A stretch of 64,000 nt of DNA. Origin: Nocardioides sp. Root140 (GTDB lineage Bacteria; Actinomycetota; Actinomycetes; Propionibacteriales; Nocardioidaceae). The DNA lies in the NCBI RefSeq assembly GCF_001426745.1, contig NZ_LMFI01000014.1:1404-65403 (forward strand), written 5' to 3'. Position numbers and translations under genes: made by a program. Shown here piece by piece: positions 1 to 7,957 of the stretch. A model generated the notes under the pieces. The model saw nothing but the letters and a program-made list of their open reading frames with translations. It made no database searches and was not told the DNA's origin. Position 1 is the first letter of the stretch. Each line of letters starts with the position of its first letter.

Positions 1-1
1 G

Positions 2-112
2 GGAGTCGACGTGGTGACCATGGCCAACAACCTGTCCGAGGGATCCATGGCCAAGCTCTACGACACCGTGGATACTGACCCCGTCGCCGCCATCGAGTGC
101 AGCGACGCGTAG
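2..112 (+). CDS. C-terminal end of a CDS cut by the window edge
   Basis: An open frame enters from the left edge and ends at a TAG at 110-112, giving about 36 residues that finish in AIECSDA. The codons read smoothly with G/C third positions, which suggests a real gene tail, but no family can be recognised from so little. The following 239 bases up to the HD gene hold no convincing gene; the minus-strand frames there lack coding character. Confidence 0.4.
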   Translation, partial: GVDVVTMANNLSEGSMAKLYDTVDTDPVAAIECSDA

Positions 113-351
113 GCACCGAGGATCACCTCAAAGCCCACCACCCCACGGGGCTCTGTCGCCTGATCCTGCCGGTCGAGCTCGACCTGTGTCAGTGGTTTCT
201 CGGACATACCCTTCAACCAAAGTGAATTGAGGCAAACCCCCTCCCACGACGCTCCCATCGAAGATGATCGTGTCATCAAGGGAGCTGCCAGCGATCGGAA
301 CGAGCAGCACTCTCTGCGTGACCCCTGACCACTCGACCACCGGAGAAGCAC

Positions 352-909
352 ATGTCAGCCGACGCACCCGAGTTCGCCCGAGAGAAGCACAAGGGCCAGG
401 AGGACAAGCTCAAGCGTGACTACTTCGACGCCCATCTGACACCCATCGCCGAAGCGGCAGCTGTCTTCGGCCCAGACGCCGAGGCAGCAGGGTGGCTCCA
501 CGACGTTATCGAGGACACCAGGAAGGCGTCCGTGCCCGTCACGCCAGAGAGCCTCTTGGAGTCGGGTTTCGCGCCGCTCGTCGTCACCGCAGTGGAATCA
601 GTCTCCAAGCAGGCCGGCGAGCCGTACAACGACCTCATCACCCGATCCTGTGCCGATCCGCTGGGCCGCCTGGTGAAGTTGGTGGACAACGCATGGAACA
701 TCACCTGCAACCCCTCGCTGGCGCGCAACGAGCCGGACGAAGCAGCGAGACTTCTCCGAGACAAGTACTTCCCCGCACGGGAACGACTTCTGGCTTCCGT
801 CGGGCTCAGCCAGGACTCCCCCGAGATGCGAGCTGTTCAAGCCGTTCTCGACAGGCACCTCGCTCGCCTCGAAGGCGCGCCAATCAGCGGGACGCACCTC
901 GACTTGTGA
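352..909 (+). CDS. HD-domain phosphohydrolase, SpoT/RelA hydrolase-like
   Basis: A 185-aa stand-alone HD-superfamily protein. The N-terminus has the layout of the (p)ppGpp-hydrolase type: A-x-x-x-H-x-G-Q at residues 9-16, a His at 28, the HD pair (H50-D51) in WLHDVIEDT, and a later Asp in LVKLVDNAWN near residue 111 in place of the usual KLADRxHN. These would bind the metal. No synthetase, TGS or ACT domain is present, so it resembles a small alarmone hydrolase or a general HD phosphohydrolase. Family knowledge supports nucleotide phosphate hydrolysis; the substrate is inference. The ATG is preceded by GGAGAAG at a good distance. It converges on the VWA gene, 54 bases away. Confidence 0.7.
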   Translation: MSADAPEFAREKHKGQEDKLKRDYFDAHLTPIAEAAAVFGPDAEAAGWLHDVIEDTRKASVPVTPESLLESGFAPLVVTAVESVSKQAGEPYNDLITRSCADPLGRLVKLVDNAWNITCNPSLARNEPDEAARLLRDKYFPARERLLASVGLSQDSPEMRAVQAVLDRHLARLEGAPISGTHLDL

Positions 910-963
910 CCGCCGGCGTTCCACTGCACGGAAGCACGATCCGAGTTAGGCCAGGAACACTGC

Positions 964-2253
964 TCACCAATGGTCGCGCGAGGTGTCGCCGTCCTGACGA
1001 CCGCGGCCGCGCTTGCGGTTGCCTCGGTGGTAGGACTCCCGGCTCATCTTCGACATGTACGCCGCACCGACATCGTCTGTCATGACGTCCATGCGGTCGA
1101 CCTCGTCGAGCTCAGCCCGGATGTCGGGCTTGAGCTCGTCGGGTGCGGCCTCCAGCGACTTCGTCAGCCGGGTCTTGGTTTCACCGAGCAGCCGCTTGCC
1201 GCTCTCCAGGTCGCCGCGCTCGAACGCCTCCGAGGCCTGCCGCTTGACGTCCTGCGCCTCCTGGAAGAGCACCTCCGACACCACCGTCGGGTGCGCGACC
1301 CGTCCGGCAGCCTCGTCACCGGGCACCACGTTGACGTTGATCGGCAGCGTCACGACGTGCTCGACCAGCCCCGGCAGCTCGACGTACGAGAGCTCCAGGG
1401 TCGCGATCTTCGCCAGCCCGAGCCCGGCCAGCGCGGGCACCTTGAACTTGAGCAGCAGCTTGCGGGCTTCCTCGCCGTAGAGGTCGCCCAGCTCGATCAT
1501 CACGGTGCCGTCTCCGATCTGCTGGGCGGGCAGGTCGTTGTAGATCCTGAGCAGTTCGACCGAGGACTCGAAGCGCACCGTCAGCGACATCGCCTGCACC
1601 ACCTTGTTGAGCAGACCGTCGACCTCACCGGCGATCGCGGCTCCGGCCCCGTCGGGGTGGTCCGCGAAGACGTGGTTGCCGGACCCCGCGCGGGCGATCG
1701 CGGACAGGAGCGTCTCGTCGTAGCCGCTCCCGTAGCCGAGTGTCGAGGTGACGATGCCCTCGCTGTAGGCCTTCGCCGTGAGCGAGGAGAACTCGTCGAC
1801 GTCCGAGATGCCCGCGTTGACGTGGCCGTCGGAGATGACCAGCACCGTGCCGCCGGCGGTCGCGACCCTGCGGATCTCGCGCAGCCCGCGCAGGTAGCCC
1901 GCGGACAGGTCCGTCGTGCCACCGGACCGCACATGCTCGATGAGATGGATGACCGTGTCCTTGTCGGTCAGCAAACCGGCGGGTACGACGACCTGTGCGG
2001 AGCTGTCGAACGTGACCAGTCCGAAGTTGTCGGTCGGCTCGAGACGACGGACCAGGGCGATGAGCGCCTTCTTGGCGCCCTCGAGCGGTGCTCCGCCCAT
2101 CGAACCGCTGCGGTCGAGCACGACCTGCAAGGAAGCCTGCGGCCGAGCCGCGTCGTGTGCTGCGGTCGGCGCCTCGAGCTCGAGGAGTACGGCGACCTCT
2201 TCATCGGCCTCGTGGGCGACGACATTGATGTCGAGCAATGCGTTGAACTTCAT
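964..2253 (-). CDS. von Willebrand factor A domain protein
   Basis: A 429-aa cytosolic VWA protein with no signal peptide. After a short beta-rich N-terminus (1-40) the VWA domain runs to about residue 225, with a MIDAS DxSxS motif (D47-R-S-G-S51), GGTTDL supplying the MIDAS Thr near 113, and VISDGH near 140. A C-terminal segment (about 225-380) looks like the accessory domain of YfbK/TerY-like VWA proteins, followed by a charged Arg/Asp-rich tail. Such proteins bind metal-dependent ligands and often act as scaffolds in chaperone or conflict systems. No partner ATPase lies next to it. An AAGGGGGAA ribosome-binding site precedes the ATG. Confidence 0.75.
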   Translation of the reverse strand: MKFNALLDINVVAHEADEEVAVLLELEAPTAAHDAARPQASLQVVLDRSGSMGGAPLEGAKKALIALVRRLEPTDNFGLVTFDSSAQVVVPAGLLTDKDTVIHLIEHVRSGGTTDLSAGYLRGLREIRRVATAGGTVLVISDGHVNAGISDVDEFSSLTAKAYSEGIVTSTLGYGSGYDETLLSAIARAGSGNHVFADHPDGAGAAIAGEVDGLLNKVVQAMSLTVRFESSVELLRIYNDLPAQQIGDGTVMIELGDLYGEEARKLLLKFKVPALAGLGLAKIATLELSYVELPGLVEHVVTLPINVNVVPGDEAAGRVAHPTVVSEVLFQEAQDVKRQASEAFERGDLESGKRLLGETKTRLTKSLEAAPDELKPDIRAELDEVDRMDVMTDDVGAAYMSKMSRESYHRGNRKRGRGRQDGDTSRDHW

Positions 2254-2518
2254 GGTGTTCCCCCTTGTGATGTGCGCGATGGATCCCCCCGTCGCGCTGG
2301 TGACCGCCGGAAGACTGGCCTGCGATGAGGCCTGTCGTGACGTCTGCTCACATCATTGCCGGGACCACCGACATTGCCTGGAGGATGACGGACTGGCTCG
2401 GACCAGGTGCGTCAATCCCCCACTATGACGCGCCTGGTATGAGCTCTTCCGTCCTCCTCCGAGCGTCGTGCACCGGTGATTTGAACCACGAGCAGGGGAC
2501 CCTCACGTTGGTTCGGGG

Positions 2519-4936
2519 CTACTGCGGGTCTGTCACGGCCGGCTGGGCTTCGGAGTCGCGGATCGCCTGGTACGCGAGGCTGGTGATGGCCTTGTCCAGG
2601 GCGTCGTAGTCCTCGATCTCCTCGCGGGGATCGGCGTTGAGGCTGAATATCTCGCGCCAGCGGGCCATCGACTCCTTGACAGCGTCGGACTCGGCGGAGA
2701 AGTCCAGCTGCGCTTCGATCTGCTCGATGAGATCGAGCACGTCTTCGCGTCGCGCCGTCCCCTTCTGGGTGCGGGTGAACTCACGCTTGATGCGGTTGAT
2801 CCGCGAGGAGATCCGGTCGACGCTCTCGGCCCGGACAGCTGCGCGCTGGAGGCGCGCGAGAGTAGAGAGCAACTGCTGGACGTTCTGCTCCGCGAGTTCG
2901 AGGTCGTCGTCGGTGGTCAGGCGGGACTGGGCCGAGTCGTCCTCTCCCATCAGGATCTCCACGACGCAGCGCGCGAAGGCGATCTTGTCTAGATGGAAGT
3001 CGTGGTGGTCAGTGGCGGCGCCGATCGCTGCCTCCAAGTCCGTGAGGATGCCCTTGCTGCCCGCCTTGGCGCCGGAGAAGATCGTGGCAGGAGCCAGCTC
3101 GAGCGCGTGGACGTCGATGTCAGGGACGAACTCGCGGCAGTACCGCGCTGCGGCGTCGATGGCGATGTTGGTCGGAAAGAGGTCTTCGATCGCGATGGCG
3201 CCGGACGGGCTGTCGGTCTTGACGGTGAGCCGGTCGTCGCCGATCTGGAGGACTAAGCTGTCGTCCATGAGTGGCTTGCCGGGCGCGGCGCCCTTCTGGA
3301 GGCGCTTGCGCGCCTCGTCGCCTGCCGTGTCGGAGTCCAGCAGGGTGACGATCGCGGGCTTCTCGACGTCGCGGCCGCGGGCCAGGTAGACCATGTAGGG
3401 CACGTGCTGGGTGCCGCCGGCGGGGACGATGGTGATGGCGTTGAGGTCGAGGCGGTCCCGGGCCGGGGCGTTGCGGCGCTTGAGCCATCGTGTAGCGCCG
3501 GCGATGAGGATCTGGTCGGAGGGACCTTCGACGACCAGGTTGCACCCGGAGATGAAGGTGGTCTCGGCGACGAAGCTGCCGAAGGCCGAGCGAAGCGGCT
3601 CGTAGTGGTTGGCTGCGACGCTCTTGACCACGCGTGTGCCCTCGTCGTACTCGCCCTTCTCCAAGACGCGGATCCGGCGGGCGTCGTTCTTGTCGATCAA
3701 GAAGGGCGAGTGGGTGACGTAGACGACCTGAACCGGCACGCGGTTGGGATCCTGGGGGTGCGCAAAGTCCTCGAAGATGCGCAGGAGGTCCTGCTGGGCC
3801 GAGGAGGACAGGAACCGGTCAGGCTCGTCCATAAGGAGGACTTCGGACTTGGCGTGTGGATCGGGCTCGTGGGCCAGGTATTGCACAAAGTAGGACAGGA
3901 AGTACTTAAGTCCGTCGCTGCGCTCGTCGAAGCTGTAGGACTTGCCTGTGCGGTCGCGGATTTCGAACTGAAGGTCAAACTCCAGAGCCGACACGACAAG
4001 CTCGAACTGGGAGTCCTGGGACCACCAGTTAGGGAAGTTGAGCGCCTTGGCGATCTTCTCGTTGATGCGGTCGACCAGGCTGGAGGCGTATCCGGTCTTG
4101 CTCTTGATGGCGTTCTTGAGCTCGGCGATCTGGTCGGGCTCGATCTTGGCGACTTTGAACAGCAGATCGGCGCCGAGCTGGTACTGCTTAAGCAGGTTGC
4201 CGTCCACGGCCTCCGCGATGACGCTGGGGGCAAACATTTCGGCGATCTCAGCTGCCGCTCCCTGAACGGTCGTGGCCGTGCTGAACCAGGCCTTCTTCGC
4301 CTGAAGCTGCTCCAGCAGGGACGTGATCCTGTGGCCGCTGGGGCCGCGCGTCGGCTCGCCGTTCACGAGGAAGTCCCACGGGATGGCGTTGGGGAGCGGG
4401 ACGTCGGCGTCGATTTCGGTGATCGCCGGCACACCCAGGGCGGCGGTGAGCGTCGGCTTCTTGATGTCCATGGCCTCGGACCACCGGCCCTTAACCTCTA
4501 CGTACAACCGCAACTTGTAGGTCTGGTTCATGCGGAAGATGGCGAGGCGGCTGACGGCGCCGAGATCGGGCTCACCCGTCATCTTCTCGATGACGGACAC
4601 GTCGTCGGCGTCCAGGTCGGTGTAGAGCGCGCCGAACTCGGGCTCAACCATGACGGCGTCTGCACCGAAGAAGGGCGAGTAACGGCAGAAGTCGCTACGT
4701 GCGATGCCGGTGCCGTTGATCGCTGCCTTGATCGAGCGCAGCACCTGGCTCTTGCCCGACTCGTTGCCCCCGACGACCGTCGTGATGTCCGGCTCCAGGT
4801 CGAGGCTCACGAACGGGTAGTCGTTGCCGTCCGGGGTTGAGTCCCCCGGCTCCGCGACGAAGCCGTCGTGGGAGGCGCGTAGGTAGTCATAATTGAGCGA
4901 ACGGTAGAAGCGGGCGTAGATCGTGCGCAGTCGCAT
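2519..4936 (-). CDS. OLD-family ATPase/TOPRIM nuclease
   Basis: An 805-aa protein with an SMC/ABC-type ATPase followed by a TOPRIM nuclease domain. Walker A is GGNESGKS at residues 56-63; an ABC-signature-like SDGLKYFL precedes Walker B (LLMDEPDRFL, about 365). The TOPRIM part shows VVEGPSD near 470 and LLDSDTAGDEA near 535, the acidic metal ligands of OLD nucleases. The C-terminal 200 residues are helical. OLD proteins are ATP-regulated nucleases found in phage P2 Old, Gabija GajA and other defence systems. No GajB-type helicase is adjacent, so it is probably a stand-alone nuclease; the UvrD-like gene at 7958 is the nearest candidate partner. I chose the ATG at 4936 because the MRLRTIYARF start is typical of the fold; an upstream ATG would add 11 residues. 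Confidence 0.8.
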   Translation of the reverse strand: MRLRTIYARFYRSLNYDYLRASHDGFVAEPGDSTPDGNDYPFVSLDLEPDITTVVGGNESGKSQVLRSIKAAINGTGIARSDFCRYSPFFGADAVMVEPEFGALYTDLDADDVSVIEKMTGEPDLGAVSRLAIFRMNQTYKLRLYVEVKGRWSEAMDIKKPTLTAALGVPAITEIDADVPLPNAIPWDFLVNGEPTRGPSGHRITSLLEQLQAKKAWFSTATTVQGAAAEIAEMFAPSVIAEAVDGNLLKQYQLGADLLFKVAKIEPDQIAELKNAIKSKTGYASSLVDRINEKIAKALNFPNWWSQDSQFELVVSALEFDLQFEIRDRTGKSYSFDERSDGLKYFLSYFVQYLAHEPDPHAKSEVLLMDEPDRFLSSSAQQDLLRIFEDFAHPQDPNRVPVQVVYVTHSPFLIDKNDARRIRVLEKGEYDEGTRVVKSVAANHYEPLRSAFGSFVAETTFISGCNLVVEGPSDQILIAGATRWLKRRNAPARDRLDLNAITIVPAGGTQHVPYMVYLARGRDVEKPAIVTLLDSDTAGDEARKRLQKGAAPGKPLMDDSLVLQIGDDRLTVKTDSPSGAIAIEDLFPTNIAIDAAARYCREFVPDIDVHALELAPATIFSGAKAGSKGILTDLEAAIGAATDHHDFHLDKIAFARCVVEILMGEDDSAQSRLTTDDDLELAEQNVQQLLSTLARLQRAAVRAESVDRISSRINRIKREFTRTQKGTARREDVLDLIEQIEAQLDFSAESDAVKESMARWREIFSLNADPREEIEDYDALDKAITSLAYQAIRDSEAQPAVTDPQ

Positions 4937-5296
4937 CGTGTGGCCTTTCGGAGCCTGGTGCGTGTACACCGACCCGCGCAGGCATCTGGTGAGCTCACGT
5001 CACATGAAGTTGTTGTCCAGCGGGTGAGGCTCTCGGTTCCGAAAATGAAGTACCGATTTGCCTGGCAGCCTCGATCGGGTGCCGGACGTTGGAAGGTCTG
5101 GCCAGATCCATATTTAAGGCGCGGTCCTCCCCTTGTTCTCCGTACATCTGTTGTGCGGCGACTGATCCCGACGGCTCGCGAGGCCCCACTCCGACTTGAT
5201 GTCTCAGTGAGGCGAGTCGCATCCGTGTTCAACTGCTCACATCGGGAATGATGCACGTGAAGACGTTGTAGAGTGTAACGAGATCGGTGACAGCCT
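4937..5296. promoter_or_regulatory. 360-base divergent intergenic region
   Basis: This gap separates the leftward OLD-like gene from the rightward toxin-antitoxin pair and must hold both promoters. No coding frame looks convincing. Just before the toxin, GTTGTAGAGTGTAAC at about 5265-5279 is a weak imperfect inverted repeat with a possible -10 (TAGAGT or TGTAAC). This is where a HigA-type repressor would be expected to bind, but the assignment is a guess. Confidence 0.3.
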
Positions 5297-5605
5297 GTGC
5301 GAGTCGAGTATGACGACCCGAAGCTTGAACGGTTGTGTACCGACGACGCTTGGATGCGGCGGAAGCGGGCGGACATCGCCAAGAAGCTCCCGCTCCGCAT
5401 CAAGGCGTTGGAGGCTGCGGACACGGTGGGCGACTTGCCTACCAATGACCCGCTCGGGAAGTGGCACGAGTTGAAGGCTGATCTTCCGGGGCACTGGGCC
5501 GGGAAGGTGAGCGACAACTACCGGTTGGTCATCCGCCCCGAAGGAGACGGGGAGACCTGGGAAGCCGACTTGGTCACCGTCACCGACATCACCGACTACC
5601 ACTGA
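5297..5605 (+). CDS. higB: RelE/HigB-like toxin
   Basis: A 102-aa protein starting at GTG. Its size and pattern fit the RelE/ParE superfamily, HigB branch: a helical N-terminal half, then WHELKADLPGHWAGKVSDNYRLVIRP, where the R-L-x-x and basic residues match the mRNA-cleaving toxin fold. HigB toxins cut mRNA on the ribosome. It lies 51 bases ahead of a HigA-like gene, the toxin-first order typical of HigBA. The next gene carries the matching Xre domain, which strongly supports the call. The start could lie a codon or two away. Confidence 0.8.
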   Translation: MRVEYDDPKLERLCTDDAWMRRKRADIAKKLPLRIKALEAADTVGDLPTNDPLGKWHELKADLPGHWAGKVSDNYRLVIRPEGDGETWEADLVTVTDITDYH

Positions 5606-5656
5606 CCCATCGGTATCGAGCTAGTGGCACAGACAGAGCCGAGAGGAGTGAAGACC

Positions 5657-6772
5657 ATGACCACGACCACGACCAACTACGCAGTCGCCCCTGGCGCCTA
5701 CCTAGAGGAATGGATCGACGAGAACGGTCTGTCCCAGCAGCGGGTAGCCGACATGCTTGGATGCAGTCGGAAGCAGGTCAACGAAATCATCAACGCGCGT
5801 GCACCGATCACCGCCGACACCGCCATGCGACTTGAACGCGTCGTTGGCATACCCGCGGACGCGTGGCTCCGATATGAAGCGTTGCACAAAGCGGACCAAG
5901 CCCGAATCGCTGAAGAACAAGAGCTGGCCACGCATGCGGACCGGATCGACACAGAAGCCGCGAAGTACCTGCGCAAGATCGGCGCCACGACTGCGACCAA
6001 GACCAAGCCGGGACAACTGGTCTCCGACTTTCTGACATTCCACCGCTGCGGCACGTGGGGTGCTTACGAACTTCTCAACGAAACCGCGAGTCAGGGGGAC
6101 TACGCGCTAGCCGCGCTCAAGCAGGCAGCCGACATCACCATCGACTCAACGCTGCTATCGACCTGGCTGCGCGCCGGAGAACAAACTGAGCACTACGAGG
6201 CCGGCCGAAGGTACAGCTACGACCCCGCCAGCCTGCGAAGCATCCTGCCAGACCTTCGCGAACGTGCGGCTTGGTCCGATTCGGACCTCTTGAACGACCT
6301 TGCAGCCATGCTCGCCCGAGTCGGCGTCGTCTTCGTGGTGGTGGAGCCGCCAGCCAAGTTTCCGCTCCTTGGAATGACCAGATGGATCGACAAGAAGGTT
6401 CCCGTCATTCAGCAAACAGGTCGATGGGGTAAGGACGGCTTCATCATCTGGACCCTCTTCCACGAAATTGGCCACGTCCTGAACGACCCACGAGGCGAGA
6501 TGCACCTGGACTTCAAATCTGAGAAGCAGCGCAACAGCGTCGCGGAGAAGAACGCGAACGGCTTTGCCCGGGACCTGTTGTTCGGAGAGGCCGGGCTGGA
6601 GGCATTCCAAGGTCACACGTCCGACGGCGCGATCGCGCGCATCGCACGCGAGGTCGGAGTGTCGCCAGGTGTTGCGGTGCATCAGATGCACCGCATGAGA
6701 CTGCTCGACTACAAGTTCGGAAATCACCTGTGTGTGGACCTCAGCGACACATTCACACGGTCACCTGGGTAG
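5657..6772 (+). CDS. higA: HigA-like antitoxin with Xre and ImmA/IrrE metallopeptidase domains
   Basis: A 371-aa protein. Residues about 10-70 form an Xre/HigA helix-turn-helix (SQQRVADMLGCSRKQVNEII). The C-terminal half carries a zinc metallopeptidase domain with LFHEIGHVLND near residues 267-277 and a downstream EKNANGFARDLLF segment carrying the third-ligand Glu. HigA antitoxins are usually about 100 aa; this long form combines DNA binding with the ImmA/IrrE protease type known from phage and ICE repressor cleavage. It could repress the operon, neutralise the toxin, and possibly trigger release by proteolysis (inference). The ATG at 5657 is chosen because GAGAGGAG precedes it; an in-frame GTG at 5624 has no such site. 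Confidence 0.8.
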   Translation: MTTTTTNYAVAPGAYLEEWIDENGLSQQRVADMLGCSRKQVNEIINARAPITADTAMRLERVVGIPADAWLRYEALHKADQARIAEEQELATHADRIDTEAAKYLRKIGATTATKTKPGQLVSDFLTFHRCGTWGAYELLNETASQGDYALAALKQAADITIDSTLLSTWLRAGEQTEHYEAGRRYSYDPASLRSILPDLRERAAWSDSDLLNDLAAMLARVGVVFVVVEPPAKFPLLGMTRWIDKKVPVIQQTGRWGKDGFIIWTLFHEIGHVLNDPRGEMHLDFKSEKQRNSVAEKNANGFARDLLFGEAGLEAFQGHTSDGAIARIAREVGVSPGVAVHQMHRMRLLDYKFGNHLCVDLSDTFTRSPG

Positions 6773-6922
6773 GAAATGAGAGCGTGCCCAAACCCACCGC
6801 TGAGGCCGGGGCATATTTTGCGATTCCGGAGAGCGGGGTTGCGCACGAACTGGCAGCGGACGACTTGCGTCTAACCACCGCGTATGTACCCATCACGCGG
6901 CAACAAGTGTCAGGCTCTGTCC

Positions 6923-7294
6923 GTGATCAATCAGCCGAACCGCTTAAATACTGAGCTCTTGACGTTGCTCCGGGACTATCTCCCCCGCACCGGGCCGCTC
7001 CACACGCTTGCCAACGGCAAGCCGAACTGGGTGACGGCGATTGAAGACGACGGTCTGCGGGTGGAGACGGAGAAGTCACGCGCTACCGGGATGGGACCAC
7101 AGCACGTCCCAGCGTGGATGCTCGAGGTTGCCTGGGAGCGGCTCACCACGCAAGGGACCTTGACCAACCGCGAACTCCTCGCTGCCGACGATCTGAACAT
7201 CAAGCGGTCGTCCTTCGTCTGCGCAGCGCTCGCGTGCCTGCCTGGAGTCGCCGTTGCCTCACTCCGACCCATCACGCTGACGTACGACGGCTGA
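6923..7294 (+). CDS. hypothetical protein
   Basis: About 123 aa if translation starts at the GTG at 6923; an ATG at 6884 would add 13 residues. I do not recognise the family. The sequence is helical with a central W-V-T-A-I-x-x-D-G strand segment and a C-terminal part that looks like a winged helix (TLTNRELLAADDLNIKRSSF), so a small DNA-associated protein is possible. Its last 36 bases overlap the 3' end of the convergent GIY-YIG gene. Amino-acid composition and codon use look coding, but support is moderate. Confidence 0.5.
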   Translation: MINQPNRLNTELLTLLRDYLPRTGPLHTLANGKPNWVTAIEDDGLRVETEKSRATGMGPQHVPAWMLEVAWERLTTQGTLTNRELLAADDLNIKRSSFVCAALACLPGVAVASLRPITLTYDG

Positions 7295-7810
7295 CCTCGC
7301 ACGGCCGTCCTTGCGGTTGGCAAACGGTCTGACGCCCCAATCTGCAACGAACCGGCTGATCAGATCCGACTCGACGTCCTCAGGATCCAGGTCAGGGGTC
7401 TCTCTCCATGCGACAAGCAACTCATCGCTGTCGACGAGCTGCCACAGGTACCTGCCGCCCCAGTGACCCACCGGTGCACCCGCGCCATGTCGTCGGAACT
7501 CATCGAGTCTCTTCGCGACCCCGCGTCGACCTGTCGTACCGGCAGCCGCCTTGCCTATATAGAGAACGGCACAGCCGGGAACCCAGGCCCGCTCGAGCGC
7601 CGCAACCGGCGCCGACGGGTCCCTGCCCTTGAACCAACCTGCAGGACTGACACTCAGAAATGCGGGCGCTGTCGCAGCGTCACGAAGTACGACGTAGACC
7701 CCAGGACCGCGAGGAACCCCGGCCGATGGGAGATCCGCGAAGCGCACGAACCCCTTGAACCCGTTGGCGAGCAGGCTCTCCATGGTCCATTCCATAAGGT
7801 CAGTCTGCAT
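7259..7810 (-). CDS. GIY-YIG nuclease family protein
   Basis: About 183 aa. A compact GIY-YIG domain is visible: GVYVVLR supplies the first strand, VLYIGKA the second, then an RL-x-EF-x-x-HGAG helix and an HWGGRYLWQL segment, followed by LLVAWRE with the expected acidic residue. GIY-YIG domains cut DNA with a single metal and occur in repair, homing and restriction proteins. No extra DNA-binding domain is evident, so it is a single-domain member. Several starts are possible (ATG at 7810, 7795 or 7780); none has a strong ribosome-binding site, and 7810 is kept as the longest ATG. It is convergent with the small protein gene and divergent from the helicase gene. Confidence 0.7.
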   Translation of the reverse strand: MQTDLMEWTMESLLANGFKGFVRFADLPSAGVPRGPGVYVVLRDAATAPAFLSVSPAGWFKGRDPSAPVAALERAWVPGCAVLYIGKAAAGTTGRRGVAKRLDEFRRHGAGAPVGHWGGRYLWQLVDSDELLVAWRETPDLDPEDVESDLISRFVADWGVRPFANRKDGRARSAVVRQRDGSE

Positions 7811-7957
7811 CACCAATCGGGCACGGCGCCCGAACTCCAGGTGTCACGCGAGTTTCCTACCTCGCTACCCAGGGCTGGGGACTGGCGATCGATTCCGCAT
7901 TGTCTACGGGTGTTTCGGTCTAGCGTGTTAGGAGGCACTCGATGGGCGGAGGGATCC

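Noticed and set aside
970..2328. 452-aa plus-strand open frame
   Set aside because: It is antisense to the VWA gene and its translation is Arg/Val/Asp-rich with no domain; a shadow of high-G+C coding.
2462..2492. T-arm-like sequence (GGTTCAAATC on the minus strand) resembling a tRNA end or attachment site
   Set aside because: The five base pairs of a T stem do not form (two or more mismatches) and no acceptor, D or anticodon arm can be drawn around it.
3404..4840. 478-aa plus-strand open frame
   Set aside because: Antisense to the OLD-like nuclease with clear motifs on the other strand.
7463..7957. 165-residue extension of the UvrD-like gene
   Set aside because: The upstream codons are antisense to the GIY-YIG gene and Arg/Thr/Pro-rich; ATG 7958 has a good ribosome site and a sensible N-terminus.
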